From Rubripirellula reticaptiva (GTDB lineage Bacteria; Planctomycetota; Planctomycetia; Pirellulales; Pirellulaceae), in contig NZ_SJPX01000002.1 of NCBI RefSeq assembly GCF_007860175.1, forward strand, positions 1,178,001-1,242,000: a DNA stretch of 64,000 nucleotides, in the 5' to 3' direction. A program made the position numbers and the translations under genes. Below, piece by piece: positions 1-8,871 of this stretch. The notes under the pieces are model-generated. The model saw nothing but the letters and a program-made list of their open reading frames with translations, had not been told where the DNA came from and did not search any database. Numbering within the stretch: position 1 is the stretch's first letter; every line of letters begins with the position of its first letter.

Positions 1-68
1 TTTGCTTGTTGGTTTCAGCAGTCCACCAGTACTGCTGAATCGAATGAACCCAAAACAACGGAGACACC

Positions 69-212
69 ATGAAGACGAAACGGAAAACGACGGAAAAAGT
101 GAGTCGTTCATATGTAGATGCAAGAAGACGAGAACAGAATGCCAATGCAATTTTGTTCTTGATTCTCTACGCAGTCATAATGACCTACGCGGCCATTTTG
201 TCGACGACTTAA
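69..212 (+). CDS. small single-pass membrane protein (47 aa)
   Basis: A 47-codon frame starts at an ATG preceded by GGAG at 60-63. It has a basic first half (MKTKRKTTEK, then RSYVDARRRE) and one hydrophobic segment at residues 28-44 (AILFLILYAVIMTYAAI), so it should be an inner-membrane peptide with a cytoplasmic basic N-terminus. A strong intrinsic terminator starts 9 bases after its stop, which supports a real short transcript. The leader and first codons (CAACGGAGACACC-ATGAAGACGAA) resemble those of the repA gene at 21441 (CAACGGAGGCAC-ATGAAGAAAC), which may be coincidence. I recognise no family and assign no function. Confidence 0.6.
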   Translation: MKTKRKTTEKVSRSYVDARRREQNANAILFLILYAVIMTYAAILSTT

Positions 213-220
213 GTTTTCCT

Positions 221-252
221 GACCTGTGTTTAACAGCACAGGTCTTTTTTTT
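221..252 (+). terminator. intrinsic terminator
   Basis: GACCTGTG (221-228) and CACAGGTC (237-244) form a perfect 8-bp stem with an 8-base loop, followed directly by eight T residues (245-252). This is a textbook Rho-independent terminator for the small gene at 69-212. Confidence 0.9.
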
Positions 253-304
253 GGATATCACGAATGGGCTTAGAAAGCAAATTTGCCAGCGAGAAGACGA
301 GAGG

Positions 305-328
305 AAGGGTGAGGAGAACCTCACCCTT
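305..328 (-). terminator. hairpin after the plasmid-type small gene, possible terminator
   Basis: AAGGGTGAGG (305-314) and CCTCACCCTT (319-328) form a perfect 10-bp stem closed by an AGAA loop. It lies 30 bases past the stop of the minus-strand gene at 359-628. There is no good T run on either side, so it may act as a 3' stabiliser or weak terminator. Confidence 0.5.
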
Positions 329-358
329 TGCGGCAACCTGCTAATGGTACTGAAGTTT

Positions 359-628
359 TCAATAATCCTTTGGCAGCAAAATGGTGGTTGACGAACGATC
401 CGCTTCAGTGATTACCCAAAACGAAGCACCGGTAACGGTCCTATACACTGACATGATGCGTGCGTCGTTGAGTAGAGCCCATTCGTTTTGCTGAGCATCG
501 TGTTCGTCTACATCGCCCCAATCGCCTTGAACGTGACGCCTGAACGCCGTTAACACCTCTTCTTCGCTCAGCAGATGTTGTGCAGCGGGCGTGATCGTGA
601 GACGTCCCAATGGAAACTTTGCTGCCAT
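359..628 (-). CDS. small plasmid-type protein (89 aa)
   Basis: The 89-residue protein begins MAAKFPLGRLTITPAAQHLL and carries an acidic middle (GDWGDVDEHD) and a C-terminal stretch (SVYRTVTGASFWVITEADRS). This arrangement (start LGR-TPAA, then WGD, then a sentence like FWVITEADRS-TTILLPKDY) is the pattern of a small conserved protein often labelled 'plasmid related protein' on proteobacterial plasmids. Its biochemical role is not known to me. GAGG precedes the ATG by 6 bases. It is transcribed away from the caspase operon, with a spacer of about 190 bases between them. Family recognition is from memory of the motif order, so it is only moderately secure; that it is a real gene is more certain. 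Confidence 0.7.
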   Translation of the reverse strand: MAAKFPLGRLTITPAAQHLLSEEEVLTAFRRHVQGDWGDVDEHDAQQNEWALLNDARIMSVYRTVTGASFWVITEADRSSTTILLPKDY

Positions 629-724
629 GAAAAACCTCGTGTGTTTGAACCTTTAAGAGCCTCCTTTGGGGCGTAGCACGAGGAGGTGGTGATGTCACGT
701 TATGAGTGAGCACTCCGACGAACA

Positions 725-752
725 TTGGCTACAACGACAAATGTGCTAAAAT
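725..752 (+). promoter_or_regulatory. putative sigma70-type promoter of the caspase operon
   Basis: TTGGCT (725-730), a 16-base spacer and TAAAAT (747-752) lie 62 bases before the caspase start codon. This is the best -35/-10 pair in the gap. It is predicted only from sequence. Confidence 0.45.
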
Positions 753-814
753 CTCGCTGAATTCGATGAGGTCGGTGCCGAAACACGAACGAAATAGATG
801 GGGACAGCTGCGAA

Positions 815-2623
815 ATGCCAGGTCTTAAGCGAGCGTATGTACTAATTGGTGTGAAGAAGGCCAAGACGCTTCCTGAACTGCAGGCTGTTTGGGAAAATGT
901 TGCGGAAATGCGAGAGTGGGCGGAGAGCCAAGGTGCTAAAGCGCGTGACGTGATCGCGATTACTGATGAGGAAACACCCGTCACAGCGGATCGCATTTAC
1001 CAAGCGATTAGCTCACTTTGTGACCTTGGTACGATCGATCAGTTGGTCGTCTACTTTAGCGGCCACGGCGTCAACAGCGCTCGGTCCGAGTTCTGGTTGC
1101 TTTCAGATGCTGTGGAGAATCCGAACGCCGCCGTCAATCTTTCAGGCAGCATGGACTTAGCTCGATACGGCGTCATTCCTCATGTCGTCTTTATCTCCGA
1201 TGCTTGCCGAACGGCTGCTTCGGGTATTCAAGCACAGTCCGTTATTGGTCAGAGTATCTTCCCAGTGAAGAGTTCTCCAACTGGGGCACGCTTTATTGAC
1301 GTGTTCTATGGAACGGCAATCGGAGACCCAAGCTACGAGGTTGAAGATATTGACGAGGCAGTTGCTGGATACCGAGCTGTGTACACAGACGCTTTGGTAT
1401 TCGCTCTCAAGGGACATTACGCTGACATTCTCAAACGATCCGAGGACAACAAAACCGATTTGGTCTGCCCGTGGCCACTACACGAATTCTTGAAGCGTCA
1501 TGTGGCAGGCAGTCTGTACGACCTTGGAATCAAGGACAAGTACCAAACGCCTGATGCGATTATCAGTTCGAGAGATGATGCCTACTTGTCAGCGCTGCCG
1601 GTGGATCGCCAAAAATCGACGCTTGAGTCAGATGGACGCTCGGAGGAAGCGACAGAGTTTGCCGATGTTCTGTTGAAGGAAATGGCTTTTGCTTCGGATG
1701 CAACGCAAAGAGTGATCGACGATGCACGTACAGTTGATATTGTTTCGATTCATGACGATATCACTCGAACAACGAGTCCTTGGCCAGAGGGTTTAGAGCC
1801 AATCAAGGCCGAGAAAATTCGGTTCGCTGATGAGGTCCGGGAAACTTTCAAAGACTTTGGACCGAAAACGTTGCCCAATCAGCGAGGCTTGAAAGTCCGG
1901 GGAGCTAAGGTTGTCGACGCTGTTGCCGCCGGCGTCGAAACGAAAGTGTCCGAATCTGGCTCGGTCGTCGAATTCTCAACTCGCGGTCCCACCATCGCCA
2001 ACGTGCTTGTGGTAGTCGAATCAGGACACGGGGTCGTGATCCCAGGGCTGCAAGGATACCTCGCAGGGTTAACTTTCGACCAGGAAGTTATGACTGACTT
2101 GTCATTCGTCCCAGACGAAGCTTCAGACCGCTATCACGCATACGAACGGCGTCAGAAGGAGATTCATGGCCTGCGCACTGTCATTGCGGCTTCGTCACGT
2201 CGCGGAAGATTTCGGCTAGGCAAAGGCGACGAGGAACTTGCTCGTCGGATGCAGTTGGGAAAAAGCGTCGACCCAGGTTTGGCATTGTATGCCGCACATG
2301 CCTATCGTGAACAAGGAAACGAACGCTGGCTCAATGAGATGGCAGGGTTCCTTAGGCGCGACCTGAAGGTCGATCTGTTTGACGTCGCATTGCTTTCTTC
2401 AACACCTGAAAAGAAGTTTCCGCATTCCGAGATGCGGCGGTTGGCTCCGTTCGCGCCCTTGATGTCGCAGAGCTGGCCGATTCTGCAAGTGCGAAAGCAT
2501 GATCCGCCTGCGCGGTTACGAGGCATTGAGCAACACACCATCAAGACTTCGCTCTGGACCGTTTACGCTCCGGAAGGAGTGGACCTAATTCGTCAGAGCA
2601 TTCAAAAGGGAGAGATTCAATGA
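815..2623 (+). CDS. caspase-like peptidase (602 aa), likely conflict-system effector
   Basis: The first 220 residues are a caspase/metacaspase (peptidase C14) domain. The catalytic His is in VVYFSGHG (His84) and the catalytic Cys in VFISDACR (Cys131); both are intact. The remaining 380 residues resemble no domain I can name and may be the recognition or adaptor part. There is no signal peptide, so it should act in the cytoplasm. GGGGA precedes the ATG by 11 bases. Its stop overlaps the start of the hydrolase gene by 4 bases (ATGA), which indicates translational coupling. The convergent neighbour operon encodes the double-GTPase switch proteins. In families of this type a caspase is the terminal effector that cleaves cell proteins when the switch is triggered; that role is inferred here. 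Confidence 0.88.
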   Translation: MPGLKRAYVLIGVKKAKTLPELQAVWENVAEMREWAESQGAKARDVIAITDEETPVTADRIYQAISSLCDLGTIDQLVVYFSGHGVNSARSEFWLLSDAVENPNAAVNLSGSMDLARYGVIPHVVFISDACRTAASGIQAQSVIGQSIFPVKSSPTGARFIDVFYGTAIGDPSYEVEDIDEAVAGYRAVYTDALVFALKGHYADILKRSEDNKTDLVCPWPLHEFLKRHVAGSLYDLGIKDKYQTPDAIISSRDDAYLSALPVDRQKSTLESDGRSEEATEFADVLLKEMAFASDATQRVIDDARTVDIVSIHDDITRTTSPWPEGLEPIKAEKIRFADEVRETFKDFGPKTLPNQRGLKVRGAKVVDAVAAGVETKVSESGSVVEFSTRGPTIANVLVVVESGHGVVIPGLQGYLAGLTFDQEVMTDLSFVPDEASDRYHAYERRQKEIHGLRTVIAASSRRGRFRLGKGDEELARRMQLGKSVDPGLALYAAHAYREQGNERWLNEMAGFLRRDLKVDLFDVALLSSTPEKKFPHSEMRRLAPFAPLMSQSWPILQVRKHDPPARLRGIEQHTIKTSLWTVYAPEGVDLIRQSIQKGEIQ

Positions 2624-3507
2624 CACGCCAGTTGGTTTTTGTGCATGGACGATCGCAAGAAGGTAAGGACTCAGGAGAACTAAAAGCATCGTGGATTGAT
2701 GCCTTCAAGAAGGGCCTGGAAAAGAGTGGCCTCGATCTACCGATCGCGGAATCGGATATTCGCTTCCCTTATTATGGTCAAACGTTGTTTGACCTAGTCA
2801 GCGGCGTAGACGATGACGAGATTGCTGATGTTATTGTCAGAGGGGAAGCCGATTCTTCACCTGAAGTTGAGTTTGCCAAGAAGATGCTCGATGAGATGAA
2901 GGATCACTTCGGCGTTACTGACGCTCAAGTGAGGGCAGAGGCCGATTCGGCAACCCTTGAACGAGGTATCGCTAACTGGGAATGGGTGCAAAACATTCTC
3001 GAAGCCCTCGATCGCCATGTTCCTGGAATGAGTAAGGCAACCGTTGCGTGGATCACGAAAGACGTATACGCGTATTTGAATAATCCAGGTTTTAAGGCAG
3101 CCATCGATAGGGGAGTGGGGGCGGCGATCACGCCCGGCGTGGAAACGGTTGTTGTCGGACACTCATTAGGATCTGTCGTTTCATATAATTTACTAGCTCG
3201 TGACGGGAAAGATCTTGGATGGAAAGTTCCGCTCTATGTCACACTCGGATCGCCGCTGGCGGTGACGGCTATCAAAGAGTTGCTTGCCCCGGTCAAGCAT
3301 CCTTCCTGCGTCAGCAAGTGGTTCAACGCAATGGACGAGCGGGATGTGGTTGCGCTCTATGCGCTGAATGGACACCATTTCTCCGTCGATCCAGCAATCG
3401 AAAACAAGACTGACGTCGACAATTTTACTGACAACCGGCATGGCATCGCTGGCTACCTTTCCGACAAAGTGGTTGCGAAGCGAATCTTCGATGCCCTGAC
3501 GGCGTAG
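2620..3507 (+). CDS. alpha/beta hydrolase (295 aa) in the conflict operon
   Basis: This is an alpha/beta-hydrolase fold protein of lipase/esterase type. The N-terminal FVHGR gives the oxyanion-hole loop, the nucleophile elbow is VGHSLGS with Ser182, and likely acid and base are Asp242 (DERDVV) and His274 (NRHG). An inserted helical, acidic region lies at about residues 55-170. No signal peptide is visible. It sits between and is co-transcribed with a caspase and an EAD1-trypsin (4-base overlap upstream, 19-base gap downstream). Such hydrolases occur as alternative effectors in NTP-dependent conflict systems and could attack a lipid or another ester. The substrate cannot be read from the sequence. 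Confidence 0.82.
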   Translation: MTRQLVFVHGRSQEGKDSGELKASWIDAFKKGLEKSGLDLPIAESDIRFPYYGQTLFDLVSGVDDDEIADVIVRGEADSSPEVEFAKKMLDEMKDHFGVTDAQVRAEADSATLERGIANWEWVQNILEALDRHVPGMSKATVAWITKDVYAYLNNPGFKAAIDRGVGAAITPGVETVVVGHSLGSVVSYNLLARDGKDLGWKVPLYVTLGSPLAVTAIKELLAPVKHPSCVSKWFNAMDERDVVALYALNGHHFSVDPAIENKTDVDNFTDNRHGIAGYLSDKVVAKRIFDALTA

Positions 3508-3526
3508 TGACCTGGATCTGAATCGG

Positions 3527-4528
3527 ATGAAAGAACCTCCTCCACCCAATCTCGTGCAACTGCTTGCTGACCTCTTTCCCTTTCCTAGCGAGTCGCGGAC
3601 TTTCATACTCGACCTTGGAGCATCGGCGGACCTTATTTCGTTTGACGGTCCAGCGAAGGCTCGATGGGATGGAATTCTTCGAGAACTGGTGAGACAAATC
3701 ACGTATGAGGCTATTGTCGCGGTCCTGAAACGCGAATACGGCAAGCTGCCTTGGGATCTCTACGACAATTGTTTATTGGATCGCCGACCAAACGAGCAGC
3801 TGCTTTCGCTTCGAGATGATCTCTGGAAAGGCAGCCTTTCGGGTACGGAACTCGAACGTCAATTGTCGAGCCAGTCAGAACTGCTGCCCATTCAGTTCCT
3901 TGAATGCGGGGTCCATGCCAGCCGAAGCGTTGCCAAAGTCTTCGTTCCTGGCTTTGGATCGGGGACTGGGTTTCTCATTGGCGGAAATCTACTCGTTACC
4001 AGCAATCATGTGATTAGCAATGAACGACGAGCCAGCCAAGCGAAGATTACGTTTGACTTTCAAAGTCGTCCAGATGGTTCGCAGTCCGAAGGCGTTTCTC
4101 TCGAACTTGATCCTTCGGCTACATTCATAACGTCAGATGAGAAGGAAGACGATTGGACTGTGGTTGCTGTAAAAGGAGCACCCAGCGAGCAATTCGGGGC
4201 GTTGAAGCTGGCGTTGGAACCAGCCGAGATGCATTCGCGAGCCACAATCATCCAACATCCAGGTGGAGGTCCGAAACACATTGCGTTGGCGAACAATCGA
4301 ATTGCCTACGCGGATACGCATTCGATTCACTACCTCGCGGAAACGAGCGGGGGATCGTCCGGCGCTCCGGTTTTCAACCTCGACTGGGAAGTGATCGGTA
4401 TTCACAAGAACGGCGGATTTGTGATTGAGCATTCGGCTAAGTCACGTCGAATGTTTTTCCGCAACGCTGGCATTCCGATCGCGTTGGTCCGTCAGCGTCT
4501 AATCGACGAAGGGTTCATGACAACTTAG
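3527..4528 (+). CDS. EAD1-trypsin-like protease fusion (333 aa)
   Basis: Residues 8-82 fit the effector-associated domain EAD1: short helices, then ISFDGPAKARWDGILRELV, where the Trp and the following helix are the diagnostic part. Residues about 127-320 are a trypsin-like serine protease with catalytic His161 (SNHV), Asp208 or 209 (EDDW) and Ser278 in GGSSGAP. EADs act as homotypic adaptors that bring effectors to a partner carrying the same domain; this is established for the family. No second EAD1 was seen in the window, so the partner is unclear. It is the last gene of the caspase operon. Its 3' end overlaps the end of the convergent GAP1 gene by 30 bases, so the two operons are packed tail to tail. 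Confidence 0.83.
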   Translation: MKEPPPPNLVQLLADLFPFPSESRTFILDLGASADLISFDGPAKARWDGILRELVRQITYEAIVAVLKREYGKLPWDLYDNCLLDRRPNEQLLSLRDDLWKGSLSGTELERQLSSQSELLPIQFLECGVHASRSVAKVFVPGFGSGTGFLIGGNLLVTSNHVISNERRASQAKITFDFQSRPDGSQSEGVSLELDPSATFITSDEKEDDWTVVAVKGAPSEQFGALKLALEPAEMHSRATIIQHPGGGPKHIALANNRIAYADTHSIHYLAETSGGSSGAPVFNLDWEVIGIHKNGGFVIEHSAKSRRMFFRNAGIPIALVRQRLIDEGFMTT

Positions 4529-7036
4529 GTCGAGTTCAATAGGGCAATGGTCAATCAGTGCGTTGACATCATGGTCTGCCGCGCCGTCTTGGCGAACCTG
4601 CCAGAGTAGATTCCCAATGTGCATTTGCTTCGGATCGCGACCGCGTCGCAGCATCGCGACCGTTTGAGCCCAGCGGTCCTTGCCACTGCCTTCGAGCGGT
4701 ATTTCGCAAAGCTCACCACCAGCACGACTCCAAAGCGAGTTGTGCGATGGGCCGGACGGATAGCTCACTGAAAGTACATCGACTGCCTCAGCCCACCATG
4801 CATCGTCGGGCATCGGGCCTTCATTGATTCCGTGGATGTATCGAGTGAACATGCCGAACTGTTTTCGACAGGCTTGTAGGGCCGGAAATAGATCAATGCG
4901 TCCCAAGTTTTTGTAATCATTCAGCAATGCCTTCGCCAAACGCCACCAGTCACGTTGCTGAATGAACTCCCCAAGCTTCGATGCGTTTACTTCCGACAAG
5001 TTCAAATTGGCCGACAGGTAGCGTACGCGAAACTGGGCAAAGTCTTCCTCGCCCAGTTCGTCAAAATTCTCAAATGTTTGAATGGCGGCTCGAAGGTCAC
5101 TTTCCTCATTGGCGGGCAACAGCTCGGCTCGATACCTCTCGGCGAGAACTTCAGCTCGCAGCACGGGTTCAAGTACCGTTGCCTTCACTGAAGAATCACC
5201 AGCGGCCTGAAACCAAGCTTCAGCCGTGGCCTCCAATACGGTTTCACGATCAATTGACTCAAGTCGTGCCCATACCAATGCCCGATCAGGGACTTCCAAC
5301 ACATTGGCAAAATGCGATTGCGAAAGCGCATGCACATACCGTGAATCAGTCAGTTCGCCGCCCGCAATTGCCTGCCAACTTAGCTGGATATTCTGATCCA
5401 TTTCGTCAACTGATCTCGGCAGTGGAAGAGAGTGTTCGGCAAAATGACAGAACACATGCCTCCAGCATGGCGAGAGGTAATCAAACGAAGCCATCAAAGC
5501 ACCGTCGTGCTCACAATCTATTGCGACCTGCACCCAATAGGCTACAACGTCAGACTTAGACGCCTCCAAAGCAAAGCGTTTATCGCCAAGCTGTGCTGAT
5601 AGCTCTGCGGCTCCGAGTGTCAAATCAGACTTGAGCGCTGCTTGCTGTCTCATCAATTCCGCAGGCGAAAGCAATTTGCTCCCGACGCGAACGTGCAGGC
5701 GAATCCAATTTTGCTGCTTGCACAGATTCAGAAGCTGCGTCGAAGCGTTCTCGCAGACTCTCTCCGCTGCGTGGAGGATTAGGCAGTCCTCGAACGAAGG
5801 TGCCATCTCTACGGAATTTTCGATCCAATCCGCCACCGCTGGTTGCTTCATTTGACAAAATAATTCAGCAACGAGTTTCGCGGCACCAGGAATACAGTTT
5901 TCAACGGCCCGTTTTGTTGCCCGCAAAACTCCTTGGGACCAAGGTAGACTTGACGCTGAGATGGCCTCTTGAACGAATAGGGTAGGGGCTTCGTCTGCGT
6001 CGACAAGCAAATCATAGAACCTTGCGTCACAGGCCTGCGAAATTCGCTTCCGCCCATTTGGGTACGCATCAACAGTTAGATTGCGAAGGAACATCAGGGT
6101 CTCAGCGGGGCCGCCCTTTACACGGGATGCCAGTTCCTCGCAAACCTTCTTCTTAATCGCCAGACCTTCAGTGGGTTTTGGTGACAGCCTCCCGACGGTT
6201 CGGAAGAGTGTAGTCACCTGCAAATCTGTCTTGTCAGGCAGATCTGTGTATTTCAGGTAGCATCGCATCAATGCTGGCAGGCTCCGAAGACTACCTAGAT
6301 TCAGACCAAGTTCTTTTGCAAACGAGTAAACTTGTTGGCGCGTCGCATGACTTACCAACGGGTTCACCGCCACGGATGTCTCATTGTTCTCCGAAGACAG
6401 GCGGACAATCTGATGGGCATTCCAGCGAGCGATTCGTTCCGTCGGTGAACAGACCAAGTCGTAGCCTTGACTCGCCCCGTCACTGGGCCGGCAGGCAATG
6501 CGAAACTGAAAATCGGGACGGGCCACTTCGGGAAGCATTTTCCAAAGCCCGATGAGAACAGAACTGAAGCCAAGCAAGCCTTCCCACACAACGGGCAGCT
6601 TCACATCTTCTGCCGCGAGAGCACCGAAAATGGCAGCAACGGGTTTGTCTGGTTCGGCGGTCTCTTGGTCGACCACTTCCGTTGAGAGTGTTACTGGACT
6701 GACTTTGCCGGATGTTACTTGTAAGCGGCCAAGTTCCGAAACCACCACTCCAAGGTCATCGAGTTGCGTGACACTTTCGGCTGGGGCAAACAGAGCTACT
6801 GTTCTGGCCATCCCTGCACGCTTCGCTGTCGTGTCGCGTATGGTGCTAAGGAAAACGTAGTTGCCATCCAGGGCGAAGCCCGCAAGCATCGGCTCGAACC
6901 CTTCCGATTCAGGCAGATCAATCGGAAGGTCGGTGTGGACCACGAGCCCCTTTGGCACGGATTCGCTGGTGGACCATAGCATTCCGTGCTCAGTGCCTTT
7001 TTCGCCGAAGATCGCGACGTCGAAACTAATTCGCAT
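4499..7036 (-). CDS. GAP1 (GTPase-associated protein 1), 845 aa
   Basis: This large soluble protein begins with a beta-rich module (MRISFDVAIFGEKGTEHGML), as in the GAP1 N-terminal domain of GTPase-centred conflict systems. The middle and C-terminal parts are long, alpha-helical and without enzyme motifs. The assignment rests on the start of the protein, its size and its place as the last gene in a GASH/DO-GTPase2/DO-GTPase1/GAP1 operon, which is the known gene order of these systems. It starts 11 bases inside the DO-GTPase1 gene, so it is translationally coupled to it. It probably serves as a scaffold or sensor linking the GTPases to an effector; that is inference from the family. Confidence 0.72.
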   Translation of the reverse strand: MRISFDVAIFGEKGTEHGMLWSTSESVPKGLVVHTDLPIDLPESEGFEPMLAGFALDGNYVFLSTIRDTTAKRAGMARTVALFAPAESVTQLDDLGVVVSELGRLQVTSGKVSPVTLSTEVVDQETAEPDKPVAAIFGALAAEDVKLPVVWEGLLGFSSVLIGLWKMLPEVARPDFQFRIACRPSDGASQGYDLVCSPTERIARWNAHQIVRLSSENNETSVAVNPLVSHATRQQVYSFAKELGLNLGSLRSLPALMRCYLKYTDLPDKTDLQVTTLFRTVGRLSPKPTEGLAIKKKVCEELASRVKGGPAETLMFLRNLTVDAYPNGRKRISQACDARFYDLLVDADEAPTLFVQEAISASSLPWSQGVLRATKRAVENCIPGAAKLVAELFCQMKQPAVADWIENSVEMAPSFEDCLILHAAERVCENASTQLLNLCKQQNWIRLHVRVGSKLLSPAELMRQQAALKSDLTLGAAELSAQLGDKRFALEASKSDVVAYWVQVAIDCEHDGALMASFDYLSPCWRHVFCHFAEHSLPLPRSVDEMDQNIQLSWQAIAGGELTDSRYVHALSQSHFANVLEVPDRALVWARLESIDRETVLEATAEAWFQAAGDSSVKATVLEPVLRAEVLAERYRAELLPANEESDLRAAIQTFENFDELGEEDFAQFRVRYLSANLNLSEVNASKLGEFIQQRDWWRLAKALLNDYKNLGRIDLFPALQACRKQFGMFTRYIHGINEGPMPDDAWWAEAVDVLSVSYPSGPSHNSLWSRAGGELCEIPLEGSGKDRWAQTVAMLRRGRDPKQMHIGNLLWQVRQDGAADHDVNALIDHCPIELDLSCHEPFVD

Positions 7037-7895
7037 CGCTAGGCTTTAGGAGTTGAGACAGGACGACGGTCAAGTCTTCCGTTTGCTTTCCTTCGGTTCC
7101 CACGACGTAGCCTTGGCTCGACGGCCCAAGCTTGGCGAATTCGGGGTCTGGCTTTTTCTTATCCAAGGATCGTCCGAGTGCGGAAAGTCCGTACACGTTG
7201 ACGCTGTCTTCACGCCAGTTTGAAGTGATAAACTGGTGCAACAATGGAAGACGCCCCTGAAGGACTTTGGCTGGAGTTCCAGAGGGGTTGATGATCTCAT
7301 CCCAGCATGTCATCAGAATGGTCAGCTTAGGTGATGAGAGCCGCGTGACTCGGTTGAGTTGCCCTGCAAAAAGCAGTATCTGCAAAAGTTCGACAAGCCC
7401 AACCTGAGTTTCAAGCGTCAATCGACAATCGGTTGATTCACTCTTTTTCTCGTCTCTTGACTTCAACTCCAATTCAATCGGCTGATCGACAATGTTCTTG
7501 AAATCTAAGATGGTGTCTGGGCGGATGAACAAGAGAATTCCATGAGCGGACATCAGCCTCGATTGCCAAGCTTCATCAACGCCCCGCGTCGCAAGCATCT
7601 GCGAAATCTGTTCGCCACCGTAGTCGGGCCAGAGTAAATCGAAATCGTTGCCTTCGTCATCAGTCAATAACAAGTCTGCGTTGTCGTACTGCGCAGTGCT
7701 GGTGTGCTTGGCGGCTAGCCCGCGATTTAGCCGATCCAGACCTTCCTGAAACAGTTCTTGATTTGGCATCGCCCTCAGTTTGAGCCCGCATGTTTTAGAA
7801 CTCAGGCGACCGTAAAGTTGAAAGGTGTAATGGGATTTCCCGACATTCGGGCCACCAACCATGATGATCGACTTTCCAGCAGTAGAACTAGACAT
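7026..7895 (-). CDS. DO-GTPase1-type double GTPase (289 aa)
   Basis: The P-loop is SIIMVGGPNVGKSHYTF with Walker A at residues 14-21, and a G3-like WPDYGGEQ lies at about residue 85. A second half with an ILMTCWDEI strand (G4-like) follows. This fits the first of the two TRAFAC-like 'double GTPases' found with GAP1 and GASH. I start it at the ATG at 7895 because AGGTAA precedes it, the P-loop then sits near the N-terminus, and it overlaps the stop of the upstream GTPase by 8 bases. A longer frame reaches 7997 but would overlap the neighbour by over 100 bases. The role is probably a nucleotide-dependent switch controlling effector release. Confidence 0.78.
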   Translation of the reverse strand: MSSSTAGKSIIMVGGPNVGKSHYTFQLYGRLSSKTCGLKLRAMPNQELFQEGLDRLNRGLAAKHTSTAQYDNADLLLTDDEGNDFDLLWPDYGGEQISQMLATRGVDEAWQSRLMSAHGILLFIRPDTILDFKNIVDQPIELELKSRDEKKSESTDCRLTLETQVGLVELLQILLFAGQLNRVTRLSSPKLTILMTCWDEIINPSGTPAKVLQGRLPLLHQFITSNWREDSVNVYGLSALGRSLDKKKPDPEFAKLGPSSQGYVVGTEGKQTEDLTVVLSQLLKPSDAN

Positions 7896-8871
7896 GACCG
7901 TTACCTCGATAACTAAGGAATCGGTCTTCCGGGTTTCCAGTTGGACAATCCGTTTGAAAATCAATCGCAACCGGCTGCTTAGTTGTCGCAAATTCAAGCG
8001 TGTCTTTTAGCGATTCAACCATCATCTCTGGATCGTTGCCCTTTTGCGGTCTCACTGACATTCGGAACGACGTCGCATCTGGAAGTTCGCGGGACAAAAT
8101 CGTTTCGACTTGTTGCTCAATCACGCCGTCAATTTTCACGTCGCTCTTGGACCAAACGATACCCACGGGCTTTTCATTGCGTTCCTCTGCCAAACGCATC
8201 GCCATAGACTCAATTGTGCTTCTGGCCACACCCGGTTCGTCGCCGGCCAGTGCGTCGGAGTCAACGAAGAACAGGTACGCATCGGCGTTGCGGATGGTCC
8301 AAACCGCACCGGGATACATGGACTCATCCGGGTTGCATGCCCAAGACGTGAACCACTCGCCGGGAGCGTCTGTTAACAGTATTTCTTGCAGACCTTCATC
8401 CTCATTTGTGCGAAGTGTGTAGTGAAGGAGGCCGGGGACACGCTCATTTGAGTTTGGAGTGTGCGGCGGGTAACTCGGCGGCAAATTCTTGTCGCGTGGG
8501 TACTGCATCGACTCGATAATCCGTTGCCAGCCGCGAAGCGTCAGCGAGCCAGCAAAACTGAAATCCTTGAGAACCGGTTCTCGCAGGCAAAGCAGATGAA
8601 TTGCCGCCAAATACGTTGTCTTTCCGGCATTGTGTGGGCCAACTAACGCGATCACGTGAGGCCGACGCTGGACTGAAACTAAATTGATGTCCAATTTGGA
8701 TAGGGCATCACTGTGCCACGGTGCAACTTGGGTGTCATGCTCTGTCGAGGATTCCTCAGCAGCAATTTCTGTGGTCTGCCAATGTTCGCAAGTGTAGCGA
8801 TCATGGTTTCCGTACAAGCACTCTCCGGTCTCATTGCATTCAGTCTGCGAGCAGTGTGAGTCTACGCCCAT
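7888..8871 (-). CDS. DO-GTPase2-type double GTPase with N-terminal Cys cluster (327 aa)
   Basis: An N-terminal Cys/His cluster (Cys7, Cys12, Cys18, Cys28 and nearby His) should bind a zinc ion. Then comes a GTPase core: Walker A GPHNAGKTT (residues 78-86), G3-like LLTDAPGEWF and G4-like IVWSKSDV. This is the arrangement of the second double GTPase in GAP1/GASH systems. It starts 10 bases inside the GASH gene and ends 8 bases inside DO-GTPase1, so the four minus-strand genes form one tightly coupled operon. The reaction is expected to be GTP hydrolysis. The zinc module may be the part that senses a ligand or nucleic acid; that is inference. Confidence 0.8.
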   Translation of the reverse strand: MGVDSHCSQTECNETGECLYGNHDRYTCEHWQTTEIAAEESSTEHDTQVAPWHSDALSKLDINLVSVQRRPHVIALVGPHNAGKTTYLAAIHLLCLREPVLKDFSFAGSLTLRGWQRIIESMQYPRDKNLPPSYPPHTPNSNERVPGLLHYTLRTNEDEGLQEILLTDAPGEWFTSWACNPDESMYPGAVWTIRNADAYLFFVDSDALAGDEPGVARSTIESMAMRLAEERNEKPVGIVWSKSDVKIDGVIEQQVETILSRELPDATSFRMSVRPQKGNDPEMMVESLKDTLEFATTKQPVAIDFQTDCPTGNPEDRFLSYRGNGHV

